Shown here: positions 1 through 10,428 of the stretch, piece by piece
How the letters are laid out: every line of letters begins with the position of its first letter
How positions within the stretch are numbered: position 1 is the first letter of the stretch
From: Didymella arachidicola
Lineage: Eukaryota; Ascomycota; Dothideomycetes; Pleosporales; Didymellaceae
Direction of reading: 5' to 3'
Length of the DNA: 64,000 nucleotides
NCBI GenBank assembly: GCA_016630955.3
Contig: CM049992.1
Location: forward strand, 310,001 to 374,000
Position numbers and translations under genes: made by a program
The notes under the pieces: generated by a model
What the model was told of the DNA's origin: nothing
Databases searched by the model: none
Seen by the model: the letters and a program-made list of their open reading frames with translations, nothing else

Positions 1-1675
1 AGTTCAACCCGTTCTCCGCCCACCACCGTCTTACGCTCTCGCCAGCTTCGCCCTCGACACCGTCTTCTAACGCTTCTTCGATATCGCACGTCTTGTACTC
101 AACCTTGAGCCCGCTCTTCTTCCACCAATCGAGCACATTCGCTTTGCCCATCTTGGTGGGACCAACGAGCACTTGGTTGTCAAACAACATCTTCTCTCCA
201 CGAATGGATCGCCAATAGTCCAGAATCTTTGTGTGGCCATGGGTGGACGCGATCTTGGTAACCGTATCTTCGTGTGAGAAGGGTACACCGCTGTTGACCC
301 ACCATTTGATTGCGTCGAGCTTGTTGGACTGTGTTGCGTATGTGATTGACTTGCCCACTTTGAGCTTCAGCGGGTCACGGAGCTTGGCTGGTGGTGCCTC
401 TTCGCCCGGCGTAGGTGGCGTGCGATGCCGCGAATGTTCCTTCCACCATTGCAGAACAGGAATGTGACATTGTGATGATGCTTGTTCGAGAGCTGCCTCG
501 GTGTACTTGAGTGGTAGACCTGAGTTGTACCACCAATCAAGGGCATTCGTAGAGTTGTTGCGGGATGCAGCATCCATAGCTTCGGTAGAGTACTCTTTGG
601 TTAGAAACGTGGGCGATGTTCGCCAGTAGTCGAGGATCTCGGTTTTGCTGAACAGAGACGCCTTGTGTGGAAGGAACGTGTGGCCAAAGTGCTGCCAGAA
701 AAGGTCTTTGTGGAAATACTCAAGGTGCTTCAGCACAGGGACCATGGCAAAGCGCATGATAAGATCAAGGCATGGCCGACTGATGCGGGTAGGCCTCTCT
801 GTATCGAACGCCTTTGCAATCTCTGCATAGCTACATGTAAGCAGTGTCCACCCCAGCTTCTGCATCTGTGTTTTGGGTCCTGCTTCGCTGGCGGCCTGCT
901 GCCATTCGCGAGGCACTGGCAGATTGGTGTGCACGTTGAGCGTCGTAGCCAGCTCCCAGTCCTCAGTGAATTCCAGTATGATAGACCAGAGTTCAGGTGG
1001 AAGACGGGGTTCTTTGTTCTTTAGCGGCTTCAATGCGGGTAAATGGGCGGTCATGAGTGCGACGCTGCGCTCGCCAACCGCCATCAAGTCGATTTGTGTT
1101 TGTACGGACTCGTTCAATTCTTTGTATCCTCCCCACGGTACGGCCTTCCTTCCGGTCTGGTCGTAGTTCCATAGCAATGGAGAGAGGACACGGATCCAGT
1201 TCATCTTCTTCTTGATCTTGCTGATCTGTTTCTTCGACATGGGATGCTCCCACTGCAACGTCGACATGCCCGGTATCAGAAGGATCTTCTTCGACACATC
1301 CCAACTACGTAGTATCTTCAGATGAAGACTGCTCGTGAACCCGTGCAGCATCTGCGCAACGTTTTCCGCGTCCAGTGGCGCAAGAACGAGCAAGTCTGCC
1401 CACGAGCAGTACTCAGACACCCGTGTCTCAACATAGTCTTCGTATTGCCACCCGGGCGTGTTACTTTCGACGTTGTACGTGTGCCAGTCAGATTCGAGGG
1501 TTGGTGAGACGGCCGTAAACGCTGACGTGGGAAACGGCGTGCGCGCTATGATGCGCAGAGAGACATTTTCGAGTCGCTGGAGGCGCGCAACCACCGCAGA
1601 GCCAAACTTGGGGGCAACGGGGTCGGTGAGAGCGACAAGAACCTTCAGCGGGCGCTCAGCTGGTGTCGCGGTCAT
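1..1675 (-). CDS. Flavoprotein-like / F-box-like / ankyrin-like DWW-repeat fusion protein, 3' end beyond window
   Basis: Open for about 558 codons from the ATG at 1675 to the window edge; an in-frame TGA lies about 19 codons upstream, so this start is well supported. Residues 1-190 resemble the HFCD flavoprotein fold (phosphopantothenoylcysteine decarboxylase/Hal3): an N-terminal strand KVLVALTDPVAP, an ADLLVLAPLDAENVAQMLHG segment, then LLIPGMSTLQWEHP at about 134-146, equivalent to the PxMNxxMW motif. The usual Asn is Ser, and the family's C-terminal Cys-Gly-rich loop reads NYDQTGRKAVP with no Cys, so decarboxylase activity is doubtful. Residues 223-245 (RLPPELWSIILEF) look like the start of an F-box. 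From about 344 on, repeats of the type xALDWWxxSGLPLKYTExALxxAS follow, a fungal ankyrin-like repeat probably used for protein binding. Seen: order and motifs. Inferred: a non-catalytic sensor or adaptor. No intron is needed within the window. Confidence 0.75.
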   Translation of the reverse strand, partial: MTATPAERPLKVLVALTDPVAPKFGSAVVARLQRLENVSLRIIARTPFPTSAFTAVSPTLESDWHTYNVESNTPGWQYEDYVETRVSEYCSWADLLVLAPLDAENVAQMLHGFTSSLHLKILRSWDVSKKILLIPGMSTLQWEHPMSKKQISKIKKKMNWIRVLSPLLWNYDQTGRKAVPWGGYKELNESVQTQIDLMAVGERSVALMTAHLPALKPLKNKEPRLPPELWSIILEFTEDWELATTLNVHTNLPVPREWQQAASEAGPKTQMQKLGWTLLTCSYAEIAKAFDTERPTRISRPCLDLIMRFAMVPVLKHLEYFHKDLFWQHFGHTFLPHKASLFSKTEILDYWRTSPTFLTKEYSTEAMDAASRNNSTNALDWWYNSGLPLKYTEAALEQASSQCHIPVLQWWKEHSRHRTPPTPGEEAPPAKLRDPLKLKVGKSITYATQSNKLDAIKWWVNSGVPFSHEDTVTKIASTHGHTKILDYWRSIRGEKMLFDNQVLVGPTKMGKANVLDWWKKSGLKVEYKTCDIEEALEDGVEGEAGESVRRWWAENGLN

Positions 1676-3053
1676 AAGGTCGAAATGGGTATTGTGCAGG
1701 GTGGTGAATTCGAAGTGCGGTCAATGATCTGAAGCATGGGACTGCGTTACGAATTTAGACCGTCATTGGCCGTTGCCCCACAATCCTTCACACCACCGGG
1801 ACCCTTTGTGCAACGATGGATCTGGCATTGCCAGGCGATCAAGGCGAGAGAGCATGGCGAGCCGCAAACGAGTGACACGACACGCGCACGTGAAAACTTT
1901 TGGTTCGACAGTTCGACAACGTGGAGCACTACGTAGGAGGAACCCAAGTTCCGCGGGATTGCGCTTCCATATGGGCTTGGCATCCATCCTGATCCTGGTC
2001 TTGAACAGGAGTCAGGGCCAGTTGGACTGACGACTCAGAGGGCGCCGGATATACACGCGTTCCGCAACGGCGCAGAGCGGTGCCAAAGATATTGCACGTG
2101 ATTCAGACGCCTCTAAGTCTAAGCTCTGAGGTCAGTGTGGGTGTGGAGCAGTGTACACAATGTGGAGCGACAGCCGGATCTTCGATCTACTGCTGAAAGG
2201 CACAAAGGCGAATGGCACACCGCAGTGGAGAAGTTCATGTGCACCTCTGAAACACAACTGCAGATGACGGCAGACGACTGGTGTGACGCTGCACATCAGT
2301 ATCATTTCGAGATGTTCATCCAGCAGACCCCAGGTGCCCGTAGCTCCTCGGTCTCGTATGGACCAGATTGGCTCGACGGCAGCTCCACCACCGCCAGCCC
2401 CAATCAATGAAGGACAGATTTTTCGGTCCCCCATCTGCACACCTGAATCGTGTTCGGACCTTCCGTGGCTCCAGCGAGGCACTGCCGTGTCCCGGTGCGT
2501 AGGCGCGCCGTCGAGATCATGGATGCTGAGCCAGAGGCGTCTCGCAGTACCACAGTGTTCACGAGACAGCGCAGGCGCATTGAGCAGCTATTTCAGCTCA
2601 CTTGGCTGCACCTGGACTTGACTAGGCCAACAGTGACGTCCTGTCTCGTTCCCGACGGCCGATGGGGGCGCATCACTCGGCGCGCGCACAATTGCATCTG
2701 CGTTCAACTTTCCCATCTGCTCCATGGGCGACTGTCGGCCTCTGCTTCCACCCAGCAAAAGGACTGTCCCGTAGGGCTAATCTTGCTCGGTCAGACCAGT
2801 CTAGCTACGAGCGGCCAAGTGGGCCGCCGATCCCTCAAGTCTTGTTCCCTGAGATCGACATCTGTGAGTCCATCAAGCGGTGCAAGCCACACGACGCTAC
2901 AAGCGTCCCTGTAGACTTTCCCCTTCGCAGGTGGTCATACACGCCAACATCAGCGGCTTGCAGTTGTCGTAATTCTCAGCCGCTGGCCACCTCCAACGTC
3001 TGCACAACCATGCATTGCTGGCGAAACCATTGCTTCTAACAAGACGTCCCAAT

Positions 3054-3149
3054 TGCCTCTTGTCCCAACGTCACGGCGCAACTGCCTCTTGTCCCAACGT
3101 CACGGCGCAACTGCCTCTTGTCCCAACGTCACGGCGCAACTGCCTCTTG
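3054..3149. repeat. 29-bp tandem repeat, 3.3 copies
   Basis: Three perfect 29-bp units (3054-3082, 3083-3111, 3112-3140) start with TGCCTCTTGTCCCAACGTCA, followed by a 9-base partial fourth unit. The copies are identical, so the expansion is recent. It lies about 350 bp upstream of the phytochrome start codon and could affect its promoter. Each unit contains one AACGTCAC, a CRE-like half site. Confidence 0.95.
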
Positions 3150-3445
3150 CATGCCGCGTCCGGCCAGAACGACGTTGATCTCTGCTACTGGGACGCTTTT
3201 AGGCTCCGCTCTCCGCCACCCACCCACCCAGTATTCTCCGTGCCCTGCATAACGCCAAGGCGAGCACATCGCGACAAAACCTGCGAGCTCGGCCAGCATT
3301 TGCGCCACCAGCATAGGAGCAGCGCGTGTCTACCCATCGTCCATGGACGCCTGAGCAGAGAGAGCGACACGATCCTGTGCGGGCGCCACCTCTACTCTTG
3401 TCCTCGCCAGGCCCGCCACCGCCTCCCCCTCCCTTCCACCACGAG

Positions 3446-3464
3446 CCCCCCCCCCCCCCCCCCC
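3446..3464. repeat. 19-nt poly-C tract in the phytochrome leader
   Basis: An uninterrupted run of 19 C lies 31 bases upstream of the phytochrome ATG, inside a pyrimidine-rich leader. It is a candidate slippage site; its length is also prone to sequencing error. Confidence 0.95.
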
Positions 3465-3495
3465 GCGCGCGCTGCTGGACACGGAGTCGCGTCCC

Positions 3496-6400
3496 ATGTC
3501 TCAACCACCACAGCAGCCCACGGATGCCCAGCACCTAGCTCCCCACGGCGACCATGGCGACCACGGCGATGCGGGCCAGACCTCCCCTGCGCCATTGCCC
3601 ACCGAGCACGAACCTCTGTCGGCGCCCGAGGCCCGTACGCAGACGGCCGACTTCGCTGCAGACAGCTCGAAGCCTGCTGCTGCTCCGCTGCCTGCCCAGC
3701 CCAGCATCAACAGCAACGTGGGACCGTACTCGCCCTCGGCGGCAGGAATGAGCCCTTCTGCACACGACCGTGTGTTCCCCATACGGAGCGTCGTTTCCGT
3801 GGACCCCAACCCAACAAGCACACCAAAGGCCGCCGGACAGTATACGGGCGATTACTTCCACCAGTATGCGCGGACGATCGACTCGCGGCGGCCCTCGGGG
3901 TCGACAGCATCGAATGCATCGCGCGTCTCCCAAGGTCAAGGCCAGGGCCAGACGCAGCGGCTGTCGACCACTCCTGGGAGAGAAGCGCCGCCGCCGACAC
4001 GGCAGAACGCAAACTCCACACCACAGAAAACGGAAAAGTCCAAGTTGCAGTTGCCTGCGTCGCTGTTCCGGGAGATCACGTCTTCGAGTCCAGGGAATAG
4101 TGTGGTTGGAGAAGGCAGCCGGCCGCCGTCGGTCAGGGCGGCTGATCGTCCGTCATCCCCCGGCGGTGGCTCGGTCCGAAGCACACTCAGCAGCGTTGGC
4201 GAGGTGGGCAATCTGATTACACCGCGCTTCAAGCACGTCACTACTGAGGGAGGGCACATGGTCATCACTGGTCGAGAAGGAGAGACGCTACAGCGTTGTG
4301 AGGACGAACCCATCCACATACCGGGCGCTGTGCAAGGATTCGGCCTTCTGATTGCGCTGCAAGATGACCCTGATGGCAATGGAGGCCTCCTTGTCCGTGT
4401 CGTCTCTGAGAACTCCAAGAGGTTTATCGGACGCACACCCAAAGAGCTCTTCAGCCTTGAAAGTTTCACAGACATTTTGTCTGAAGAGCAAGCCGACAAC
4501 CTGTACGACCATATCGACTTTATCAAAGACGAAGACTCTGATGTCCTGACCAATGGTCCCGAGGTCTTCACAATATCGATCAAGGTACCAGGTGTATCGC
4601 GGACACGGAAGCTTTGGTGTGCCATTCACATCAATGACGCCAATCCTGGGTTGATCATTTGTGAATTTGAACTGGAAGACGATCCGCAATTCCCTCTTGT
4701 ACCGCCAAACGATATGACGCCCGAACTCCCCGAGGACACTCTAGCCAGCAATCCTACTCAAGAGGAATACCTTGAGAGCACGGAGATTAAGAGTCGACCC
4801 CTCAGAGTATTGCGGAGTGCGAGAAAGAGGAAGGGCGAAGCTGCTGCCATGGAAGTTTTCAATATCATGTCTCAGGTTCAGGAGCAGCTCGCAGCAGCAC
4901 CCACTCTCGAAAAGTTCCTCAAGGTCCTAGTTGGCGTTGTCAAGGAACTGACTGGATTCCACCGCGTTATGATCTACCAGTTTGACCAGACATTCAATGG
5001 AAGAGTCGTCACTGAACTTGTCGACCCTCGCGCTACAAAGGACTTGTATAAAGGCCTAAATTTTCCTGCCTCAGATATCCCTAAACAAGCCCGGGAGCTC
5101 TACAAGCTCAACAAAGTCCGCATGCTTTACGACCGCGATCAAGAAACTGCTCGTCTCGTCTGTCGCACGGCCGAGGACCTCGAGACACCTCTTGATCTTA
5201 CGCATTCCTATCTGCGCGCCATGTCACCCATTCATCTGAAGTACCTGGCGAACATGGCTGTTCGTTCTTCTATGTCTATATCCATTAATGCCTTTAACGA
5301 ATTATGGGGTCTCATTGCCTGTCACTCTTACGGCCCTCGGGGCATGCGCGTTTCATTCCCGATAAGAAAAATGTGCCGTATGGTTGGCGACTCTGCCTCT
5401 CGGAACATTGAACGACTGTCCTATGCTTCGCGCTTGCAAGCCAGAAAGCTTATCAACACTGTGCCCACCGAGCACAACCCATCCGGTTACATCATTGCAT
5501 CCTCGGACGATCTTTTGAAGCTATTTGATGCCGACTTCGGGCTGCTCTCAATCAGGGATGAGACCAAAATACTTGGTCACATGGAGAATTCCCAGGAGGC
5601 TTTGGCTATGTTGGAATACTTGAGGATGCGCAAGATCCAATCTGTCATGACATCGACCGACATCACGCAGGACTTTCCTGACCTTCGATACCAGCCTGGA
5701 TTCCATACCGTCGCTGGCATGTTGATTGTGCCTTTGACTGTGGGCGGCAATGATTTTATCGTCTTTTTCAGGAAAGGCCAGCTTCGAGAAGTCAAATGGG
5801 CCGGTAATCCGTATGAAAAGTTCGTCAAGGAGGGCACCGAAGGTTACCTTGAGCCTAGAAGGAGCTTCAAAACATGGTCAGAGACTGTAGTTGGCAAATG
5901 TCGCGAATGGACCGAAGAAGAGATTGAGACTGCTTCAGTACTGTGCCTTGTTTACGGCAAGTTCATTGAGGTGTGGAGACAGAAGGAGGCAGCGTTGCAG
6001 AACAGTCAACTGACGCGACTGCTGCTTGCGAACTCTGCCCACGAAGTCCGAACGCCGCTGAACGCCATCATCAACTACCTCGAAATCGCCCTTGAAGGTT
6101 CGTTGGACTCGGAGACTCGAGAAAACCTGGCTCGGTCGCACTCGGCATCGAAATCGTTGATCTACGTCATCAACGACCTGCTGGACCTAACGAAGACGGA
6201 GGAGGGAGGGCCCTTGATCAAAGGAGAATCGTTCGATTTGAGCGAGACCATCAAAGAGGCCACAGATATGTTCCGCGGCGACGCCCGGCGGAAGAAGATC
6301 GATTACGAGGTCGTCGAACATGAGGGCCTCCCAAAGGCGTGCATAGGTGATCAGCGCCGTGTAAGACAGGCGATCTCGAATATCGCAGCGAATGCTATCC

Positions 6401-8250
6401 AACATACTAGTCAAGGTGGCGTCAAGATCGAAGTTTACGTTGCGGCACGACCCAGCAAGACTCATGCGGAAGTGGAAGTCGCCGTCACGGATACTGGTGT
6501 TGGTATAAACCCAAAAAGATTGGATCAACTCTTCTACGATCTTGAGCAAGTCCAGTCTGAGCCCGCTAGCGCATTAGAGGATGCTATCGTACCAGATCCC
6601 AAGCAGTTTAAGGTTGATGATGACAAGACAGCACTTGGTCTCGGTCTCGCCGTTGTCGCGCGTATCATTCGGAACATGAATGGACAGCTCAGGATCAGAT
6701 CCGAAGAGGGAAAAGGTACGCGATTTGTTATCCAGTTCCCATTCGACCTGCCAGATGAAGAGAGCGCGCCTTCATCGCCACCGACAGATGCTTCAAACTC
6801 CGGTAGTGTCACGCCACATCCCGAGCGGTCGAGGTCTTGGAGCAGCTCGTTACAGACCGGCGGCGAGCGGACTCTGATCTCTCCAGCCATGTCACGGCAT
6901 GACTCGAGTGGCAGCGCTCCGCACGTAAACGGAACAATCATAAATCATCCGGCCGCCGGCAGGAGGAGGAGCACTGACAGCTTGAAGGGTAATAGCTTGA
7001 AGAGCAAGAACAGCTTGCGAAGTTTCAAGAGTGGTGTGACCTCCTCTACCACGGAGAGCGCACGGAGCGATGTGGACCGACTCATCGAGGATCTTCAAGC
7101 GCCCCATCTTGTTGAGAAGCGAGCTGGAGGCAATCGCGGAGGGGACAGCAGCCCTAGTGCACGATCAATGAGACCCACTCTCACCAAGCGTAACAGCATG
7201 GATCCAGGGTCACCCCCACGCACTAGGTCCAAGAGCCTTGAGATTGCGGACGGCAGAGTTGTGATCCCGCCTCACCAGAGAAGCCTGGATTCCAAGATAC
7301 CCGGCGAGGAGCCTATTACGTTCTCCTCACAGCCTCTCAAGGCTGTCCGTCTGCCAGATGATTCCACGTCGCCTACGCTGCCAAAAATGGGCACAATCCT
7401 CGGCGAAGTTCACGCCGAGCCACAGCAATTGTCAGCTCCGCCCGCATCGGCACCTCAGCCTGAGAAGCTCACCTCGGATGAGATGAGGGTACTTGTAGCG
7501 GAGGATGATCCAGTAAACAGTCGGATTGTCAAGAAGCGTTTAGAGAAGATGCAGCATACTGTGTATCTTACTGTCAATGGCGAAGAGTGCGCATCTGCAT
7601 TCGGCGAAAGTCCCAAGGACTTCGATGTCGTCCTGATGGACATGCAGGTAAGCATCGTTGCTCGCAGTGCTTGCTTCACGAACTAACTGAATACCTACCA
7701 GATGCCAATCGTCGACGGTCTCACCTCGACCAAGATGATCCGTTCATACGAGAAGACACATTCCAACATTTACTCACCGCGTGCCGCGCTATGTGGTCGC
7801 GTCCCAATCGTCGCCGTCTCTGCATCGCTGATCGAGAGAGATCGTCAGCAATACATCGACGCAGGCTTCGATGCTTGGATCCTGAAACCTATCTCCTTCG
7901 ATCGCCTGAATAAGCTTATGGCGGCCATTGTGGACAGGGACATTCGCAGGCAGTGCCTTTACGAGCCTGGAGCATGGGAGAAAGGCGGCTGGTTTCACGA
8001 GGGCAAAGCGAGCGTGGACGAGGTCAGCACGAAACCATCCGATAAACCACCTATCAGCAACCCCAGCGAGGCCTTGCAGGAGGCGGCCAAAGATGCGGAA
8101 AACCCTATGGCGGGCGAGGAGAACGAGGAGGGGCAGCAGCCGCAAGAGCAACAGAGGTTGTTGGACAAGCAAGAGGAAGAGAGGACCGAAGAGGATGATA
8201 AGCATAACGAGGAGGTGCGGCATGCGGATCCCAAGGAGGCTGCGGGATGA
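3496..8250 (+). CDS. fphA: Fungal phytochrome (red-light photoreceptor hybrid histidine kinase)
   Basis: Two exons, 3496-7647 and 7702-8250 (intron 7648-7701, GTAAGC...CTACCAG with branch CTAAC), give 1566 aa. Domain order: Ser/Gln-rich N-terminal extension (1-240), PAS with the chromophore-binding Cys268 in the RCEDEPIHIPG motif, GAF with NFPASDIPKQAR, PHY with the PRRSF tongue motif (about 655-820), HisKA with H849 in the H-box SAHEVRTPLNAI, HATPase with VTDTGVG and ALGLGLA, a Ser-rich linker of about 240 residues, and a receiver with AEDDPVN and phospho-acceptor D1382 in VLMDMQMP. The intron falls two codons after D1382. The receiver Lys is in ILKPISF, followed by a charged Glu/Gln-rich tail. 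In the family a linear tetrapyrrole is bound and red/far-red light drives His-to-Asp phosphorelay controlling development. All catalytic residues looked for are present. Confidence 0.96.
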
Positions 8251-10428
8251 GTGTCGAGCGGACAATACGACAGAAATCAGGTTGGTTACACAAAACCATG
8301 GACTACGGAGAAGTGTTGATACGAGTGGATGCATTCTGCAAGGAGTATTGCTTGATGTCTTGGACGGTTGAGCCATTATTTTGGGTGTCAGCATGTCTTA
8401 CGCTGTACACGACCGTCATGTTTGTTAACGAGCTGCATGTAGTGCTAGAATTAGCGACTCGGTCCCTGGAGCTAGCCACGAGTCGCGGCAGAAGAGCGGA
8501 GAATCTGTAGTTTGTAGACGATGGGCGAGTCGAGTCGATAGTCGGTCAAGAAAACGCATGACCAAACGAGGATTCGAGATAGAAGAGAAGTACACTAGTA
8601 ATACTGTGCCAATACTTTCACACACATGGTGTCGGCTTTGCTTCCCAGTTCATGCTATCTGGAGAGCCACGAACGAGTGCCCTAATCCTACTTCACTACT
8701 ATCACCGCTGACAGAATACCCGACAATAAAGCAGCATCAGATGCCTCGCGGCACACCAACGACCTTGATCACACCTCCCTAATGCATCACAAACAAACCC
8801 GCATCTCGGCCGATACTATGCATCACATCGTACGTTGTCTGACTATCAGCTACGCAGAGCTCTCAACATCGAAACGACACAAGTGTGACAAGGCCAAGTA
8901 TCCAGCCCCCACACCTCCGTCGAACAAACAAAGCATGGATGTGCAGAAACGCTACATCGAGATGCGTGAGGAAGCGCAGAACGCTTTGCGGCTGGAAGTG
9001 GAGGGCCTATCGGGCTTGATTGTCGGTAGCTGTGAGAAGTACTCTTACATATCAGATGCTGGCTCAGACTGAGTTCGATAGCATGGTGCGATTGGTCATG
9101 TTGTCTGTTCTTACTAGCTGAGTTCTAGAGCTATGATGGGTGTTGATACGTGCGGGTCGGTTCTTTCTGGTACACTAGCCGAACTAAGGGGGTTTGGTTG
9201 GTTGGGGGTTTCGCTTGCGTGGAGGAGGTGCTGTGCTGAGGAGTTTGGGTAAGCAGTTGTACGCATTGATAGGCGTTGCAAATATCTTAGCAATAGAGGG
9301 GAGGTTAAGTCATGTTCACAGGATCTCAGGATTCAGAACCTTCGTCACCATACAGCCTTGATGTTTTGTTGCGGAACAAGAGCGGTCCCGTACACTCCGG
9401 CCATCATCGACACAATAAAACAACCACGAGGAACGTCCCAAAATCCGACGAATGAGATTTGATTTCCTCCGCATTGCAGCATTTCCAGACCAACCCCTAT
9501 CATAACTAGGCAGGCAAGTCCCGCGCTGACACTCAACCGCGTTCCCCACCGCCACAACCCAAATAACCCAACAAAGAACCCCCAACACCAAACCGCCCCA
9601 CGCAACGGACTACCCTCCGAACCTACCCCATCCAGCAACTCCCCAAAAACCGTGGATCCCGTCTTTGACCACGCACACAACTCTAATACCCCCTCGCTTC
9701 GCACCATGACACACCACACCACCCGAACATACCCCATTCAGTAATTTCGTAACAACTGTGGGTCGCGGCTTTGACGCGACTCGCCGCGTGACGCACCGGC
9801 GTGACGCCTCCTGCCGCGGAACTAGAGTTTAGAGGGTGCATGTGCTGTATGTATGTAGTAACTTCGCAATAGCTGTGGATGACTGCTTTGTTAGACGGCC
9901 CGCGAGTGTGGAGTTAGTTGTATGCTAAGAGAGTCCGCCCGGATGTACGCGATGGAGTAGGTTGGTGGGGTCTGTGGAGTGGGGAGTTGTTTTGGGAGGG
10001 CTGGTGTAGCGTCTGGGTGGGGGGAGGTGTGGATGTTAGGTAGTGGGCAGACGGTGTGTGTCTGGTGATTACTAAGATGGGGCTGGGTTGGGGAGTAAGT
10101 CGTGAGTGGTAGGGCTAATGGATTGTGTGTGCTGTTATGGGGGTTGAGTTTTGATTTTGGGGACGGTGCAGAAGATGTGGATAGGTGTGAGGTATGTACG
10201 TGGCAGAGGCGATAGTGCATGCCGCAGCGACAGTTGATTGCGCTGATGACCTACACTGACATTCAATGCGTCATCGCCCGACCCAACAGAGGAACCGTAT
10301 AGAGAGAGAGAAGAACGCTCGCGCTCTGTATTCATATGCACGCCAGCAACAACGCTCCGCTCCTAATGCTAGAACAACACCCCGACACCTCGCAATGCAA
10401 CGCCCACCACTTCCTCTCATTCACCTCC
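8251..10428. other. Convergent intergenic region between phytochrome and exgD
   Basis: About 2.2 kb between two genes that end toward each other. It should hold both 3' UTRs. Open frames such as 8782-9072 (+) lack recognisable domains. An imperfect direct repeat (consensus about AGTAAYTTCGYAAYAGCTGTGG) occurs near 9740 and 9858. One possible small membrane-protein frame (9345-9737) is listed separately. Confidence 0.5.
9345..9737 (-). CDS. Possible small hydrophobic protein (uncertain)
   Basis: An ATG-initiated frame of 130 codons with two or three hydrophobic stretches (AVWCWGFFVGLFGLW, LSVSAGLACLVMIGVGL and CFIVSMMAGVYGTAL). I recognise no family and see no paralogue nearby. G-rich composition can create Gly/Val/Leu/Trp frames by chance, so it may be spurious. 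Transcript evidence would decide. Confidence 0.22.
   Translation of the reverse strand: MGYVRVVWCVMVRSEGVLELCAWSKTGSTVFGELLDGVGSEGSPLRGAVWCWGFFVGLFGLWRWGTRLSVSAGLACLVMIGVGLEMLQCGGNQISFVGFWDVPRGCFIVSMMAGVYGTALVPQQNIKAVW

Larger units (their letters stand above)
1676..3495. other. Intergenic region between the fusion gene and phytochrome
   Basis: About 1.8 kb holding the divergent promoters of the genes at 1-1675 (-) and 3496-8250 (+). I see no convincing gene: the open frames are short and lack recognisable domains or splice structure. It contains a 29-bp tandem repeat (3054-3149), CT/CCACC-rich DNA from about 3390 and a 19-base C tract (3446-3464), listed separately. Confidence 0.6.

Noticed and set aside
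3054..3149. Possible CRISPR-like array
   Set aside because: Units are directly contiguous without spacers and the genome is fungal; it is a simple tandem repeat.
3015..4100. 361-codon plus-strand frame overlapping the start of the phytochrome gene
   Set aside because: It overlaps the phytochrome N terminus in another frame, is low-complexity and includes the 29-bp repeat; phytochrome domains fix the true frame.
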